A stretch of 64,000 bases of DNA, taken from NCBI GenBank assembly GCA_033032175.1, contig CM065318.1, forward strand, positions 1,860,001-1,924,000. The letters are read 5' to 3'. This DNA is from Saturnia japonica. Its lineage: Eukaryota; Arthropoda; Insecta; Lepidoptera; Saturniidae. The notes beneath the pieces are model-generated. The model saw only the letters and a program-made list of their open reading frames with translations. It ran no database searches and was not told where the DNA came from. A program made the position numbers and the translations under genes. This document shows, in pieces, positions 48,151-60,720 of this stretch (the first letter of the stretch is position 1; the number at the start of each line of letters is the position of its first letter).

Positions 48151-49250
48151 TGCCACAGCAACTTTTGTAACATTTTGTGTTACTTTTGACCTAATCGCTT
48201 TACTCATGCGTTACACAACTCAAAATGTTACTTTTCATGGCGGATAATAACAATTTGAAGAAAAAAAAAAAATTGGTAAAATGGAACGGAGCCAAGTTTA
48301 AAATATACTGTAAACTTTGACAACTTTCCCGAACACATTTGATAGGTAAGTGTTTCATATGAAGACGAGTAAGTTACAGACAACACATGATAGGCAACAG
48401 TCTTTGTAGAATGCTTAAACTATACAATAAATAATCTATTATAATAAACAGAGTATGGATTCTAAGTTTTTAGTTGAATGTATAAACTATTTACTTTTGT
48501 AAAATACTTTAGTATCAAATCAAGTAATATTTTCTGTATACATATGATTTTTTTATATACTCTACTTAATACCTGAGTTTCTTTATATACTTACTTAATT
48601 TAGTAGGTAAATATTTGTCGTAATATAGGTAAGATACCTTATAATTATTTTTATTTCGCTTGACGTATCCGTCTAGTTTTCAGGAAATCTATTTAAAAGA
48701 GGAGGATTAAATACCGAAATTTTCTTCGTGGCTTCGGTTCTATGTAAAACGGTAATTTTATTGTATACGTCGGTATATTTCACTATTTTTCTCGAGGTTG
48801 CCTCGGTATTTTCCTAATATTTTATCTGTTCTTACAGCTCGCTCTCTTATTCCTGAACTCACAGAAAAAGGAAAGAGTAACAAGTGAAGTTTAATATAGA
48901 AAAACCCAAACCATGCACTGTCACTGCAAGCAGCAAGTCTGTCTGCGTGTTTGTTTGTAGTTTGTAAACCTTGTCTATCATAGTTAATATTGGTCTTGTT
49001 TGACTGAGCAGAGCGGTAAATAAAACTAGGTGACTAAAAAGGTTGTTAGTGTAGACAAATTAGTTGACATAAATAGTACCTAACGTTAATGTTGTTCAAT
49101 ATGAAGCTATGTAAAGTAGTGCAGGTAAGTATTAATTTGACGCATAGATAAGGATAAAATTGCATTTTTATGACGAGAATGCGTTACTTTTGTGGTCAAA
49201 ATATTACTTTTTAGCAGTCTTTGGTAACTTTTCGATATCGGGCAATGGCA
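48151..49250 (-). mobile_element. 1.1-kb inverted-end element, copy R (BRK1 side)
   Basis: Starts TGCCACAGCAACTTTTGTAA and ends CGGGCAATGGCA. In reverse it follows copy L (44143-45301): AAAAGTAACGCATTCTC, ATGCAATTTTAT, GATTTGATACTAAA and AAAGTAAATAGTTTAT are in the same order. It ends 149 bp before the BRK1 start codon. Non-coding. Confidence 0.75.
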
Positions 49251-49398
49251 ACACGCATATATGTCATATTATGTTTCTGTCAATGTCAAATAAACAAAGT
49301 ATAGCGAATTTCGACTTTTACGAAATTACAAATTACAAAATTTATAAAGTGAAAATTCATCCAACGAATCAAACCTTATAATATTTTTAACGGAAATT

Positions 49399-51494
49399 AT
49401 GTCGACGCCGCCCCGAGAAACGATACAGAAACAGATACAACAAGATTGGGTGAACAGAGAATATATAGAAGTCATAACAGGAAGTATAAAAAAGATAACA
49501 GATTTCCTAAATTCTTTCGGTGAGTAATAAATAATAACATGAATAATGAATGAACATAAATTTAATTAAAAATTAACCAGGGAAATGAATAAGGTAAATT
49601 AAACTTCATTATTATTCTTATATTTATTGTTGAAACTCAAACTGCAGTGTTATTTATTTATTATTTATTAACGTGACTTGAGATACGTTAACCTTATAGT
49701 AAGACAACCCGGCCCTAGTACTTCCAGACGCCGTGATATACGTCTCCCGTCTAGGTACTATGATTACTCTATGTAGGTTGTATAAGCATAGGTTGTTAGT
49801 TCTATTTTTGAATTTGACAGGGAATAAAAAGAAGAGCTCTAGCTAGCGCGTCGTTTGATATCCTTTAGAAATGACTGTCGTGTTTTCTAATTATTTTATA
49901 TAATAGCCTAACATACGAATGTGTAATACATTGTGGTGTTTCAATAAACGTTTCAACTATCTGCCAACTATATTATTTATAAGACTGAGCTAGCTTGGCG
50001 AAAATCTAAATTTATTAAATACTAGCAACTGCCCGCAACTTCATTCCCGTTAATCTATACTAATATAATTCCTATCCATGGCAAAAATAAAACATATTAC
50101 TCTATTGCAAAGTACTTATAAAAATCGTACTTAAAACCTTAATAACTTTTTATTGAATGAAGATATTGTGATAATTATTTTTAGATAAAAAATAAAACAA
50201 AAAAAATATATGAAAATCATCTAGTAGGTTTTGCGTGATGCACAACAATACCTCTATCAAACCTCTATCATTTTATTAATATATAGATATATTTACATAC
50301 TAGATTTTATAGGTGTAGTATATGAATAGCTTGTATATTGCTTCACTGTATCTTCTGTGATAAACAATAGGTACAAACTTAGGTATGCTTTTAATAATTT
50401 CAAAAACTTAAAAGTATAGTCACTCTTAATACTGAATTGCAATGATTGAATGATACAGTGATTGAAAAGTTATATAATGATAGTCTATATTATTTCAGAT
50501 ATGTCTTGTAGATCACGCCTCGCAACATTGAATGAGAAATTGACTTCATTAGAAAGGAAAATTGATTATTTGGAAGCATGTGTAAGTTGTCCAAAGTTTA
50601 TTAGAAGGTATGATCCTTTAACGCTTAAAATTTATGATGAAACTTTAAGGCAGGTTTGCTAGTAAAATGTCTCATGCCTAAAGTTAGCTACTTGATATTA
50701 GAATAAATAAAAGTTAACTGTATTTTAAACTTTATTGTACATTGGATTTTGGTCTAGTAAATGGGATTTTACAAGACTAACAATGTAGATTAGTTTCTTC
50801 TCCTGTAATACCAAAAAATTAAGTTAATACATCAAAGTTTAACTCTATCCAACTCCCATTGTAAATTGTACAATAAATTTTTTACTTTTAATCCATAGCC
50901 CTTAAAATTATTTAATTTTTATTATTAAAAAAAGTGGACTTGTGTACTTATACATGCATTAGAAGTTATAATTCTTTGAATAGCCAAACTTAAAGTTATG
51001 TGACACATAACATCAAATGTGGCTATCTTCACCACAATAATATAACCATCTTCATAGTGTAGACTATGTTACAACATGCGAGTTTAAGAATCATCAGTGA
51101 CACTTCAATAATATGCTCTATGATGAAAAACTTGGTCTCAATAACTATTCAAAGCAAAATGTTATATGTAATAGCTATTTTTACATTAGATGCACATTTA
51201 AGATTTATTCATATGACACTACATAGATTTTACTTTAAAGCACTGCTACATGCATGTCACACACTTAGCAAAATGTTAAAAAAGTATTCTCTCTCCATGT
51301 AATATCAGTTATATTGAAATAGCCTGTTTTGTAGTATCACCACTGGTATTCACTCTCATAATTTTTATATAACACACCTAAACCGTAACCTAAGTATAAC
51401 TCGCAATACAAATAGGGAAATCTGAAAATGAAAATGTTTAGGTAATATAAAAATATATGTCTTACAGGTAACAAAAGGAGAAACGCTCACATAA
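49399..51494 (+). CDS. BRK1: BRK1 / HSPC300, WAVE-complex subunit
   Basis: Three coding exons: 49399-49519, 50499-50581, 51468-51494 (TAA). They give 76 aa (human BRK1 has 75) and the phases match. Residues such as [20 protein letters not shown] (human [20 protein letters not shown]) and [20 protein letters not shown] are almost unchanged, and the C-terminus VTKGETLT is identical to human. The protein is a short coiled-coil chain in the five-part WAVE regulatory complex that drives Arp2/3 actin branching at the cell edge (family knowledge). The start is the only Met in frame before the conserved block. It runs head-to-head with FOCAD and tail-to-tail with the thiolase gene; the last coding exon is only 27 nt. 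Confidence 0.97.
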
Positions 51495-51724
51495 TGGATT
51501 TCAAAGTAGTGTTATTGTAATTATATGACCAGAACTGCTTCCATGTTAGCTTGGTGAAGATAATGTGGACAATAATTTAAGATTAAAGTTTTTTATTAAA
51601 TAATTTATTGTCATTTAATTTCCATAAGTATATGGCCAATAAATATCTAATTTAGATGCAGAAAAAAAATCCGATGTGTCTATAGCATTTTTTTTATAAG
51701 TTCCTTTGGCTACTTACACCTTAT

Positions 51725-51955
51725 GTTATGTGACGATATGGTCCAAGATGGTAACACTATTAGTCCAGTGGGAGGACTGGCTCTCAAGGGCACCTATAGG
51801 TGCTTAGCGACGAAATTTCAACTTGAGGGGTGGTAGCTAGCCAGGTAATCATTAGAAAGACTCCTTACCACCATGCTATGGTTTTATCACAATGTTCTCC
51901 TTCACTGAAAGCCCCGGCTCATTGCAGAAATTCAAACTCATGTTGATGGATGTGG
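51725..51955 (-). repeat. SINE family A copy between BRK1 and the thiolase gene
   Basis: Inverted copy with GGTCCAAGATGGTAACACT, TGGCTCTCAAG, TAGGTGCTTAGCGACG and CCATGCTATGGTTTTATCAC. A direct fragment (AAAAACCTATCACCAAGC and ACTTGAGAGCCAATCC) follows at 52012-52090. Both lie in the ~890 bp between the two stop codons. Confidence 0.7.
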
Positions 51956-52382
51956 TGTTTGTACACTATGACACAGCCATTGTTGCTTCAATTTAGTATG
52001 TAATTTTCTAGTGTTTTCCCACCACCAAGTTTAAAAACCTATCACCAAGCACCACTTTATCTGATCTGACAGCTGCACTTGAGAGCCAATCCACTTTCTA
52101 CCCCACCATAAATATGAGTAGTTACTTACAATAATTTTATATTTTTGGTAAATAATGGCAACCCCAAAAGGCGTGATGGACCGCCATTTTGTGTCGCTAA
52201 ATCAGTCATCTGTTGTGACAGACGTCAAGAACGTATTCTTTCAGCGACTGAACTAAACCAAGTGTAGTATATTCTTTGCTGTAACAGCAACAAGCCTTAT
52301 AAAGACTTAGCACGTTGTAAGCATATAAATTCTCACTTGAGGTTGTGAATAAATTAAGGAATAAAAACAGAATATTGTCAAT

Positions 52383-55300
52383 TCATTCCCGTTCTATCAA
52401 AACAGCCACGCCCTGACCAGCACCACAGGTGGAAGCGGCTATACCTCTTCTGAGGTCACGTCGTCTGAAAGGAAATAAGTTTAGATGTATTGTACAAAGG
52501 TAGGACCTGATAGATTGATGGCGGTGTCGGTGTGGTCGCGCCGTTAACTAAAGTGGTATCTATGAGTTATGACTGAATTAACTTAACATATAATAAATTA
52601 CATTATTATTTAATAAACTTTATTGCCGTAATAAATCTTTCGTATTGTTTATGTATAAGTTATTAGGTATCTATATATTAATACGTGAAGCAAAAGCTTT
52701 CGGTACCATTTTAAGCGTACCTATTGCGTGCACGGAAGACTGAGATTTGGCATGGTAAAAGTCTATATGGAGAAGAAGTGCAGAAATCTAAAATTTATGT
52801 TTAATATCTGTTACTAATATATTAAATAAATTAATGCTGTGAATCGTAAATCGACGAGTGCCATTGAACTTAGACCCCCCAAACAAATGTCAAAAAGATA
52901 GTCTATCATCAAAAAGTCGCAGGTCGAATTTCGAGCTTAGGGCGATCGCTAGTACAGGTAATTAAATATGGTAAGTAACTGAAATAGCTCAATTCAGGCA
53001 CTAATATTGGTGCAAAAAAAATTGTACCGCGCACGACAAAGAGATACAAATTTAGATTGTCTTCTTTCTTGGTTAATTAATTGTATTCGAGACATTTCTT
53101 TTGTTTAAAATATAATTATTAAACTTTATAATCCTTATTAATTATTGTAAACAAGGATGTTAATAGACAATATGAATATACTGAATGAATTTAAGTCACC
53201 TTAGTTCATGGACCAGATGCGTTGCCATTCTAGCTCCAGTAGCTGCAACGGGATGGCCCAATACTAATGTACCGCCGTTCACATTTACTCTGCAAAGATC
53301 TAATTTTAGCTCTCTCTCTATAGCCAAGACGTCTGAAGCGAATGTCTCGTTTATCTGTAAAATTATAGTTACTTGAAATATACCGCCATTTAACTCGCAA
53401 GCTCGTAAGTGTAAAAGGTCGCAGATGTTGTTTTTGTTATTGAGTGAAGGGATTTCTAGATAAAGAATTTCGTTTGAAGACTACAATGAGAAATAAATCC
53501 GTGAAAATAACGTCTTAGGTATATTATTTTAAACTTCGATATCATGGGTAGTTTTTTTTACCTTTTTTAGCTACCTATGATAAAATGAATTCACAAAACC
53601 TCATAGTAAGGTGCAAAGCAATTTTAGAACGACAATTAACAGGAGTAAGTATGCAATGGCTATCGAGGACGACTTACTAGCCTGCAAAACCCCCTGCTTA
53701 AAAGACGCTTGCTTACTGTTTAAAAGACACTTTACAATTTTGTTTGCATGAATTTCGTTTTTTTTTTTAAAAATCTAACTATACTGTTAGCCATAAGGGA
53801 CAAAATAAGGCATTTTAGTGGATGGTAGGAAATTTACAGCCGCCGCAGGTCATCTAGAGATCTATCACCAGTTCCAGTTTCTTCACAATAGTTATATACC
53901 TATTACTGTAAAAGCCAACAAAGTATTTGACTTGAACTAGTGGATCTTGAAACGTAACGTGTCTCTGTGACATATCTTCACATTGTGCATAGTGATTGCG
54001 AGCACCTTAGTGATTCTTCTACAGGGTTTATCACAAGCAGGTAAGGCAATCTCGCTCACTCTTTAAACCTCCCAATTTTATACGAAATTGATTAAACTGA
54101 AAGTTCTACATAAATAAAATGTACCTATTTATAATACATAGCATACCTCGTACAAATCCACATCATCGATTTTCAAGTTTTTTTTAGTTAGTAAACTTTT
54201 CATGGCTGCAACGACTCCTGCTACAGAGTCAGTAGGATCATCACCTACGCAAGCCCAGTCGACGACTCGCGCTAGTTTCTGCAAGCCATGAGTCTTAGTT
54301 GCCTCTTCATTGGTTATTACTAATGCTGCAGCACCATCTGCTGCCAACTGAAAAAGCGTTATAAAATAATAATTAACATTATGTTAACCCAATGGTATAA
54401 TGGGTAATGTACTGTGTACTAGATTAAGCGATCGGAAAATTCACGATATTTCTTATAAGTTAGGTCCTAAAACCAAACTTTTGAAGGACCTCAGCATCAT
54501 CATTCTGATCACTGTATTTTCACCCAATACCGGGCAAAATCCATATCGTGTTTACGTTATTCATCCAATATTTTGCCCCAGACTTGTTCAGGTCTGCCCG
54601 ACTTTGTGATATTGTTTAATAATCTTTCCACTGGGTTTCCAATAATTCGTTTTTGGTACCTACTTACCAAAAAAGTTTTATTCGAGTCACATAGATACAA
54701 TTCAAAATCGGTTTTCATTAAAATCGGTTTCGTTAAAGTTACGTTGTGAACTCTTAATTCAGTGAAGCAAATTGACTATTCCGATCTAATGAGTATTTCC
54801 TTTAAGTACCTACGTGGTAGTATCATTGACACGAACACTAATTTTAATTACATTTTGAGAGAAATTTAGCACTTACAGCTGAACTCTTAGGAGTTGTAAT
54901 CGTAGCATCGTTTATTAGTTGTGGTGCTTCACTAATGCTTTTTCTCTCCGTCTGTACTATCTGATCAGCGTCAACTAGAACTTCTTTCTTCTTTATATTT
55001 ACTATTATAGTTGTCAGTTCCTTCGAAAAAACATTCGCTTTGTTTGCTGAAATATAAATTTTTCCTTTTATTTGGAACTTATAAAAGCTTACCTATGTCT
55101 TTTGAAATCAGATTATCCCCTTACCTTCGTTCCATCTGGTAAAACTCTCTGAAATATATTCATCTACCTCTCTTCTACCAATTTTATGTTTTTTAGCTGT
55201 TGCTTCTGCTATTTCTTGTAACGTAAGACCGCAGAAACTATCATAAAATTTTTGCTTTATATGATCTTCCAGTTCGTACGAAGATCCAAGATTTGTGCCA

Positions 55301-56869
55301 AATCTCACATTACGAACTAACAGTGGTAATGTTGACATTATTTCTGTTCCACCCACTAAACATACATTTGCTGTACCCATTATTATATCCTGAAAAAAAA
55401 AATGATAGCATCATTTAGAAGTAGCTAGTGAATCTTGAATATCCATACTATATATTTTTTAAATCCAATTTTTTTTTAATGGATGGATTTAAATATATAC
55501 AATGATAAATTTTAAAACAAGTCTATGACTCAAATGAATCAAAGTGTTTAACATCTCTTCTTTATACCTCTTAAAGGCTATATGAAATATATTAATAGCC
55601 TTATTATTTTTGGATGTAGCAGGTATAGTAGGTAGAGCAGATCAAATAATGCTTACCAAAGCACCATTAATGATCGCCTGTAGTCCAGAACCGCAGGATT
55701 TATTGACACCTAGCGCTGGCCTAGCTATAGGCACTCCCGAATAAAGTCCGCAGTACCTCGGGGTCTTGCCGCCGTCGCATTGGCTGAGCTGAAAATATTT
55801 GCATAAAGCTGTATACACCATAACTGAACGGTAACGTGTACTAACACCGCAAGGATCGCTTTGAGAAAACATCGGGGTGGTAGGATATTTTCTAAAGCCC
55901 TCTTGGCTAGCAAGTTGAAACTCTGTCGCCAAGCAATTCAGTGTGATCCGGCAGCCGCATTTGAGAGCCAGTTCCTCCACTAGGTTTAGCGTATCTTGGC
56001 CATAATTTGAGATTTGAAAGTTAATTTTATTGATTTTTTAATTTCTTGTCAATCGGAATACTTAATAGAAAATTAGCCTAGTGGTCCTAAATGTGACTGC
56101 TATGCTCAAAGTCCTGAGTTCGATTACAAGGTCGAGGAAATGGTTATTTGATTTTTCTATGAAATTCTCAGTAGCAGCTCGGTATTTGGCTCTGTGCCCG
56201 ATTAATGGCAATAGGGTCGCTCCCTATTACATGAGACTTACAAAAATATACCTGGCGAACTGTGGATAGTGGTCCTGAGTAGTACACCTCTGTCTGACCC
56301 TTCGGGGGACGGGGATACATGCGTGATGGTATGATAGTATGTTATTCTAACATAAACATAACAGATGCTGATATTAATATCCAAATAAAGTTGTTACGTT
56401 TGTTTTCATAAAAATTATCTACATACATAATTCACATTTCCTACGACAGTTTGATCCACAAATATCGGATTAATATTGGATGAACGCATCGCTTCCTTCG
56501 CTGCTACTGCAAAAGTCTGCGATGCTGGCAACTCTCTCAAGGACCCGCCATAATTACAAAATGGTGTTCGCTTCGCACCGACAATGTAAATTGCTGTAAT
56601 AAAATATTATTATAATAAACTATTTGATTTCGTTACTTTTATAGATACATTTTTTATTCAGTATGTGCTATTTTTTTTATTTGTTGTTCTTGTGTTAATA
56701 TTACTAAAAAAGATAAGTATGCAAAACAACAGGTTTGGAGTTAATTATGTAAATAAGATGAAGGTTATGTAGGTTATAAACAATTAAAAGTACTTTTAAA
56801 TTTACTTGTGAATTAAAAACATAATATTATAAAAATGTTTGGCAACTAACCTTTGTTTGCAAACGTCAT
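52383..56869 (-). CDS. ACAA2: 3-ketoacyl-CoA thiolase, mitochondrial type (ACAA2-like)
   Basis: Eight coding exons, 5' to 3': 56869-56851, 56593-56427, 55788-55657, 55389-55125, 55046-54877, 54347-54147, 53354-53200, 52464-52383 (TGA). Sum 1191 nt, 396 aa; human ACAA2 is 397. The N-terminus IYIVGAKRTPF matches FVVAAKRTPF. Catalytic residues are Cys94 in NKSCGSG, NETFA at 320-324, His352 in LGHP and Cys383 in TCGAGQG, close to the human positions 92, 352 and 382. The enzyme cleaves 3-ketoacyl-CoA in beta-oxidation. No cleavable targeting peptide is evident; human ACAA2 also keeps its N-terminus. The usual AGNASG loop before ADGA is replaced by KSSALAADGA, so it is a divergent member. Exon 1 codes for only six residues and part of a codon. 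Confidence 0.94.
52675..52960 (+). repeat. Dispersed repeat family D, copy 3
   Basis: Starts ACGTGAAGCAAAAGCTTTCG and ends GGCGATCGCTAGTA, like 4080-4345. It adds a stretch (GCGTGCACGGAAGACTGAGA) also seen in the partial copy at 60170-60260. It lies in the last intron of the thiolase gene. Confidence 0.7.
55855..56015 (-). repeat. SINE family A copy close to a thiolase exon
   Basis: Inverted copy with TCTGTCGCCAAGCAATTC, TTGAGAGCCAGTTC and TCTTGGCCATAATTTGAG. Its end is ~70 bp upstream of the acceptor of thiolase exon 55788-55657, so it occupies the branch-point side of that intron. Confidence 0.65.
56075..56350 (+). repeat. SINE family B copy in the thiolase gene
   Basis: Head TTAGCCTAGTGGTCCTAAAT ... 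CCTGAGTTCGATTACAAGG, then TATGAAATTCTCAGTAGCAG, ATTAATGGCAATAGGG and CCCTTCGGGGGAC. It matches 41010-41280 and lies in the same intron as the inverted SINE A copy at 55855-56015. Confidence 0.8.
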
Positions 56870-58633
56870 GGTGGCCAAGGTCAACACGATGTTCTTGAAA
56901 TTAACCGATTAGTTTTCATGACGTGTTTACGAAATAGCAATGAGTGTCATACTGAAGACGATAATGATAGTAATCGCAGTGTTTATCAGAGAACAAAAGT
57001 CAGTTTTTTATCATTAATTTTTTTTTTATAAGTAAATGTTAGTTTGTGATGTTCTTATGTAATTTATGTTTATGATAATGTACCTATTATTTATATTACC
57101 TAACGACATGACGTCAGGGATAAACACATGGACGTATAAAAAAAACATATTAGTCTATTTTGTAACAATTTTGCGTACTGATTTTTATGTTCCAGGAATG
57201 TGGTAAAAATTATATCAGGTTTATTCAATTTTATCTCTGGAAAGGCGAACGTAGGCGTAGGTACCTACCTAATAGTAAAATACGTAGGTACTATACCTGC
57301 TAGCGTAAGCAGCGTACTTTGGTTATTTACTAACGGCCGTTTTTAATAACATATCTGAGCTTACTATCCCCGATTAATACATATTTGTAATAAGTACTAT
57401 AATAACTTAAGACAGATATCGGTTTCTCTCTTATCTATTCAAGCTATAAGATTTGGATATATATTATGTAGATAAGAAAAACTATCCATTAATAGGTTAC
57501 ATAATAAAAATTAAGGACAAAAAGTTATATTTAGTTACTGAAACTATGGGTAGATAGGTTATTGAAAAAGGCTGTTAGTTTATATAACTACCACGCTTCG
57601 GATAACATCATTATCATCTAGAAGAGCCGAGAAGAAACTTTCTTTGGCATATCTATGCAATAATAAAAACTTAACCGATCGATGTATGTAGGTACATAGA
57701 ATATATATGAGAAAAACCATTATTGGGGGCCTTTATCAACGGAAAAAAAACCCAAAACAATGATTATTATAATATTTGTCTGTCTATTTGACTATGCGTT
57801 TGTGCGCGCTAATCTCAGAAACGGCTCAACCGATTTGGATGCGGTTTTCACTTGTATATTCTGGTAAGCTTCACTTAAAATTTAGTGTTTGTTTTGCTTC
57901 AATCAGTTCATAAATAAAAAATTATATCAATCTAAATCACATCGAGCATTTGTTCGATAAAAATGCTATAAAATAACTTCAGTTGAATTGGTTGAAACTT
58001 TAGTTTACTGTTTAATATGGTTTGTAAAATGATGATGATTGAAAGTTTACATAAAGTTGAAAAACGGACAGTTTCGGAGATTTTGAAATTTCCGATATAA
58101 GTTGACCTCAGATCTATATGATCAATCTTATTAAAAAGGGATCAGCATAGGCTGGATATTGTCGGTTGAAAGCACCGCTGCTAGGAATGTCAATTTATTT
58201 CGATAAAGATTGATTCGTATCGAACTCTGCTGAATTGATTCACAAAATTATCGAGGTCCTAAAAGATCGATCTCTCAAAAATCGGTTTTACTTTGATTCA
58301 CTTTTCGGATTTGTATTAACAATATAAAATTTCTTATTATAGAAAACAAAAAGGACACCACAACAATCGATCTTTTGTCATTTTTACTATACTAAAGTAT
58401 CAGTTACAGAGGAACACAAAAAGGTACAGACAGAGAGAGAGAATTTATTTAAAAAAATATAAACTTTCGGTATTCTGCTTTTGGGTAATTTACTGTTATG
58501 AATCGTATTTTAATTGGTAAATGACACCATAGAGAAAGATAGCATAATGAAATGAATAATCCATACTAATATTATAAATACGAAGGTAACTTTGTCTGTC
58601 CCGTCTGTTGCGTTTTCACACCTAGACTGTTGA

Positions 58634-59026
58634 ACCAAATTTTATGAATTTTGGTAAAGAGATAGATTGGACATTGGCAAAAAACATAGGCTACTTTTTG
58701 TCGCGAAAATAAAACTGGAAGGGGTGAAATGGGGGATGAAAGTTCGTATGAAGAACCCATTGTACCAATTTTGATGAATTTTGTTATAGAGATATGAATA
58801 TTGTACCTTGGAGAAGAACATAGGCTACCTTATGTTGTGAAAATAAAACTTTAAGGAGTAAAATAGGGGATAAAGGTTTTTACGAAGAACGCATAAAACC
58901 AATTTTGATGAATTTTGGTATAAAGATATGTTGGACCTTGGAGAAGGACATAGGGTACCTTATGGCGCTAAGATAAAACATGAAGGGGTCAAATAGGGGA
59001 TGAAAATTTGTATGAATAACCTACTA
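58634..59026 (+). repeat. Three-unit tandem repeat, ~131 bp each
   Basis: Units start at 58634, 58764 and 58898 with ACCAA(A/T)TTT.ATGAATTTTG. Each then has GAGATA, GGACATAGG(C/G)TA, AAAATAAAAC and AGGGG(T)..AAATGGGG-type blocks. They follow the GTCTGTC tail of a retroelement, and similar internally repeated 3' tails are known in insect LINEs; I infer it belongs to one. Confidence 0.8.
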
Positions 59027-60647
59027 TTTCTCAATTTAGGTATAAGTACATAATTTCATATTTATGTTTTAGAAAGAAATAACAGGGTTTCGCGTTTTTG
59101 ATTTTTTAGGGTTTAGCGTTTTAGACTGATAAACCCATCTATGATTTCCTTTTGGTTTCTCGTGTTTAGAGATCAGTCGGTGTATATCTATGCTATCTAT
59201 ATTAATATTATAAAGCGGAAGAGTTTTTTTGTTTGTTTGTTTAAACACACTAATCTGTGGAACTACCAGTCAGATTCGAAAAACTCTTTTTGTATATGAT
59301 AACCAGACTCACGAGGAATAGTATTAGCTACAACATTAGCATTAGGCTACAATTATCAGATATCCTTAAATATTGATTTTTGTTAAATAAGTCCGAGGTG
59401 GAAGCCCTTCCGAGCTGCTTTTTCCGCGGGCGCCGTCGTAATGGTTAATGATACGTAAATATAATGTTCTACAAAAATACTGGTCCTTAGTATATCTAAA
59501 AAAGTTCGCCCTAGCATAAACCTATCTCTTATACATAAGCCACAATAAACTATTATGTAACAAACAATTGTAAAAAATTGAAAAGTGGCATGGCATAGTA
59601 ATTCTTACAAAAAAAAGTTACTTTATCATAGAGAAAATTATATGAAGTTACATTTTGCTCTTTAAAGCATGTTATTTGGACACATAGTTTAGGAGATTAT
59701 GAAAAATTAAAATAATTTGTATGTACCTAAACTTGCGAGATGAACAATATTAATCATATACTACACAGTGCGTTGGCGTTGTGGTGTTTGTCGTATAAAA
59801 TTATCACGGGTGAAACCGTGAGGCACAGATAGTTGAAAATAAAACTGGTACGGTATATATGAATTCGTAAACTATTTTTCTGTATGCCTATCATTCGTCC
59901 TCGAAGAATTTTACTTTCTTTTCTAATAAATATAGATTAAACTAAATGTTACAAACGACACAAAGTCGACGTCCATAGTGTTTGCCTATTAATATCAAAA
60001 ACACACTGTACCTGTACTAGAGGACTCTCGCAAACGTGTGGATAGGCAATGTTTGACTTGCCTATTTTATCGAAGCGTTTGTAGAGGTTAGAAGTTTGCG
60101 GCAAGTGGCAAACGTGTTGATCCGGTAATAAAATAATGCATTACTTTCTGTAACCTACTATATTAATCAATACGTGAAGCAAAAGCTTCCTACACCTTTT
60201 AAAGCGTATTGCGTGCACAGAAGACTGAGAGATTTGGCATAGTTAAAGTTTATATGGGGTAGCGTGTACAGACACAGCGTCGCGTCGGTCGATGATTTCG
60301 ATTCCTCGCAATGAGCTTGAACTTTCAGTGAAAATAAAACATCGTGATCGGTTGTAGGGTGTTTTCTAATGCTCACCTGGCTAGCTTTTTTCACCCTTAA
60401 GTTTAAAATCTGTCGCCAGTCACCTGTATGTGGGTTGCTGTACTTTAGAGATAAAAAAGAATAGACAAAGACATAAATTCAGTAGGTACTATCATTATGT
60501 ATAGTGTAAAGTTAGTTGCATAAAGTTTTGCACAAAGGATATTATTATTGAAGTGATAACTTCTTATAGGAGGATAAACCACTTCGTAACGTAACGCGTT
60601 ACGGCGCCATTAATAGTAGCATAGTTTCAGTCAATTCTAACGACACG

Positions 60648-60720
60648 CTCGTAGCCTAGCGGTTGTAAGCGTGACTGCTAGGGCCGAAGTCCTTGGTTCG
60701 AATCCTCGCCGGCTTCTCTT
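60648..60720 (+). repeat. tRNA-derived SINE head
   Basis: CTCGTAGCCTAGCGGTTGTA and CCTTGGTTCGAATCCTCGCC form A and B boxes with tRNA spacing. I reject a working tRNA gene because the 5' end (ACGCTCG) does not pair with the 3' end (CCGGCTT). Confidence 0.6.

Noticed and set aside
51066..51302. 78-codon frame in BRK1 intron 2
   Set aside because: AT-rich, no homology, no splice sites that fit BRK1; the true junction 50581 to 51468 gives the conserved C-terminus.
60648..60720. Possible tRNA gene
   Set aside because: A and B boxes are present but the acceptor stem does not pair and anticodon stem is poor; fits a SINE head.
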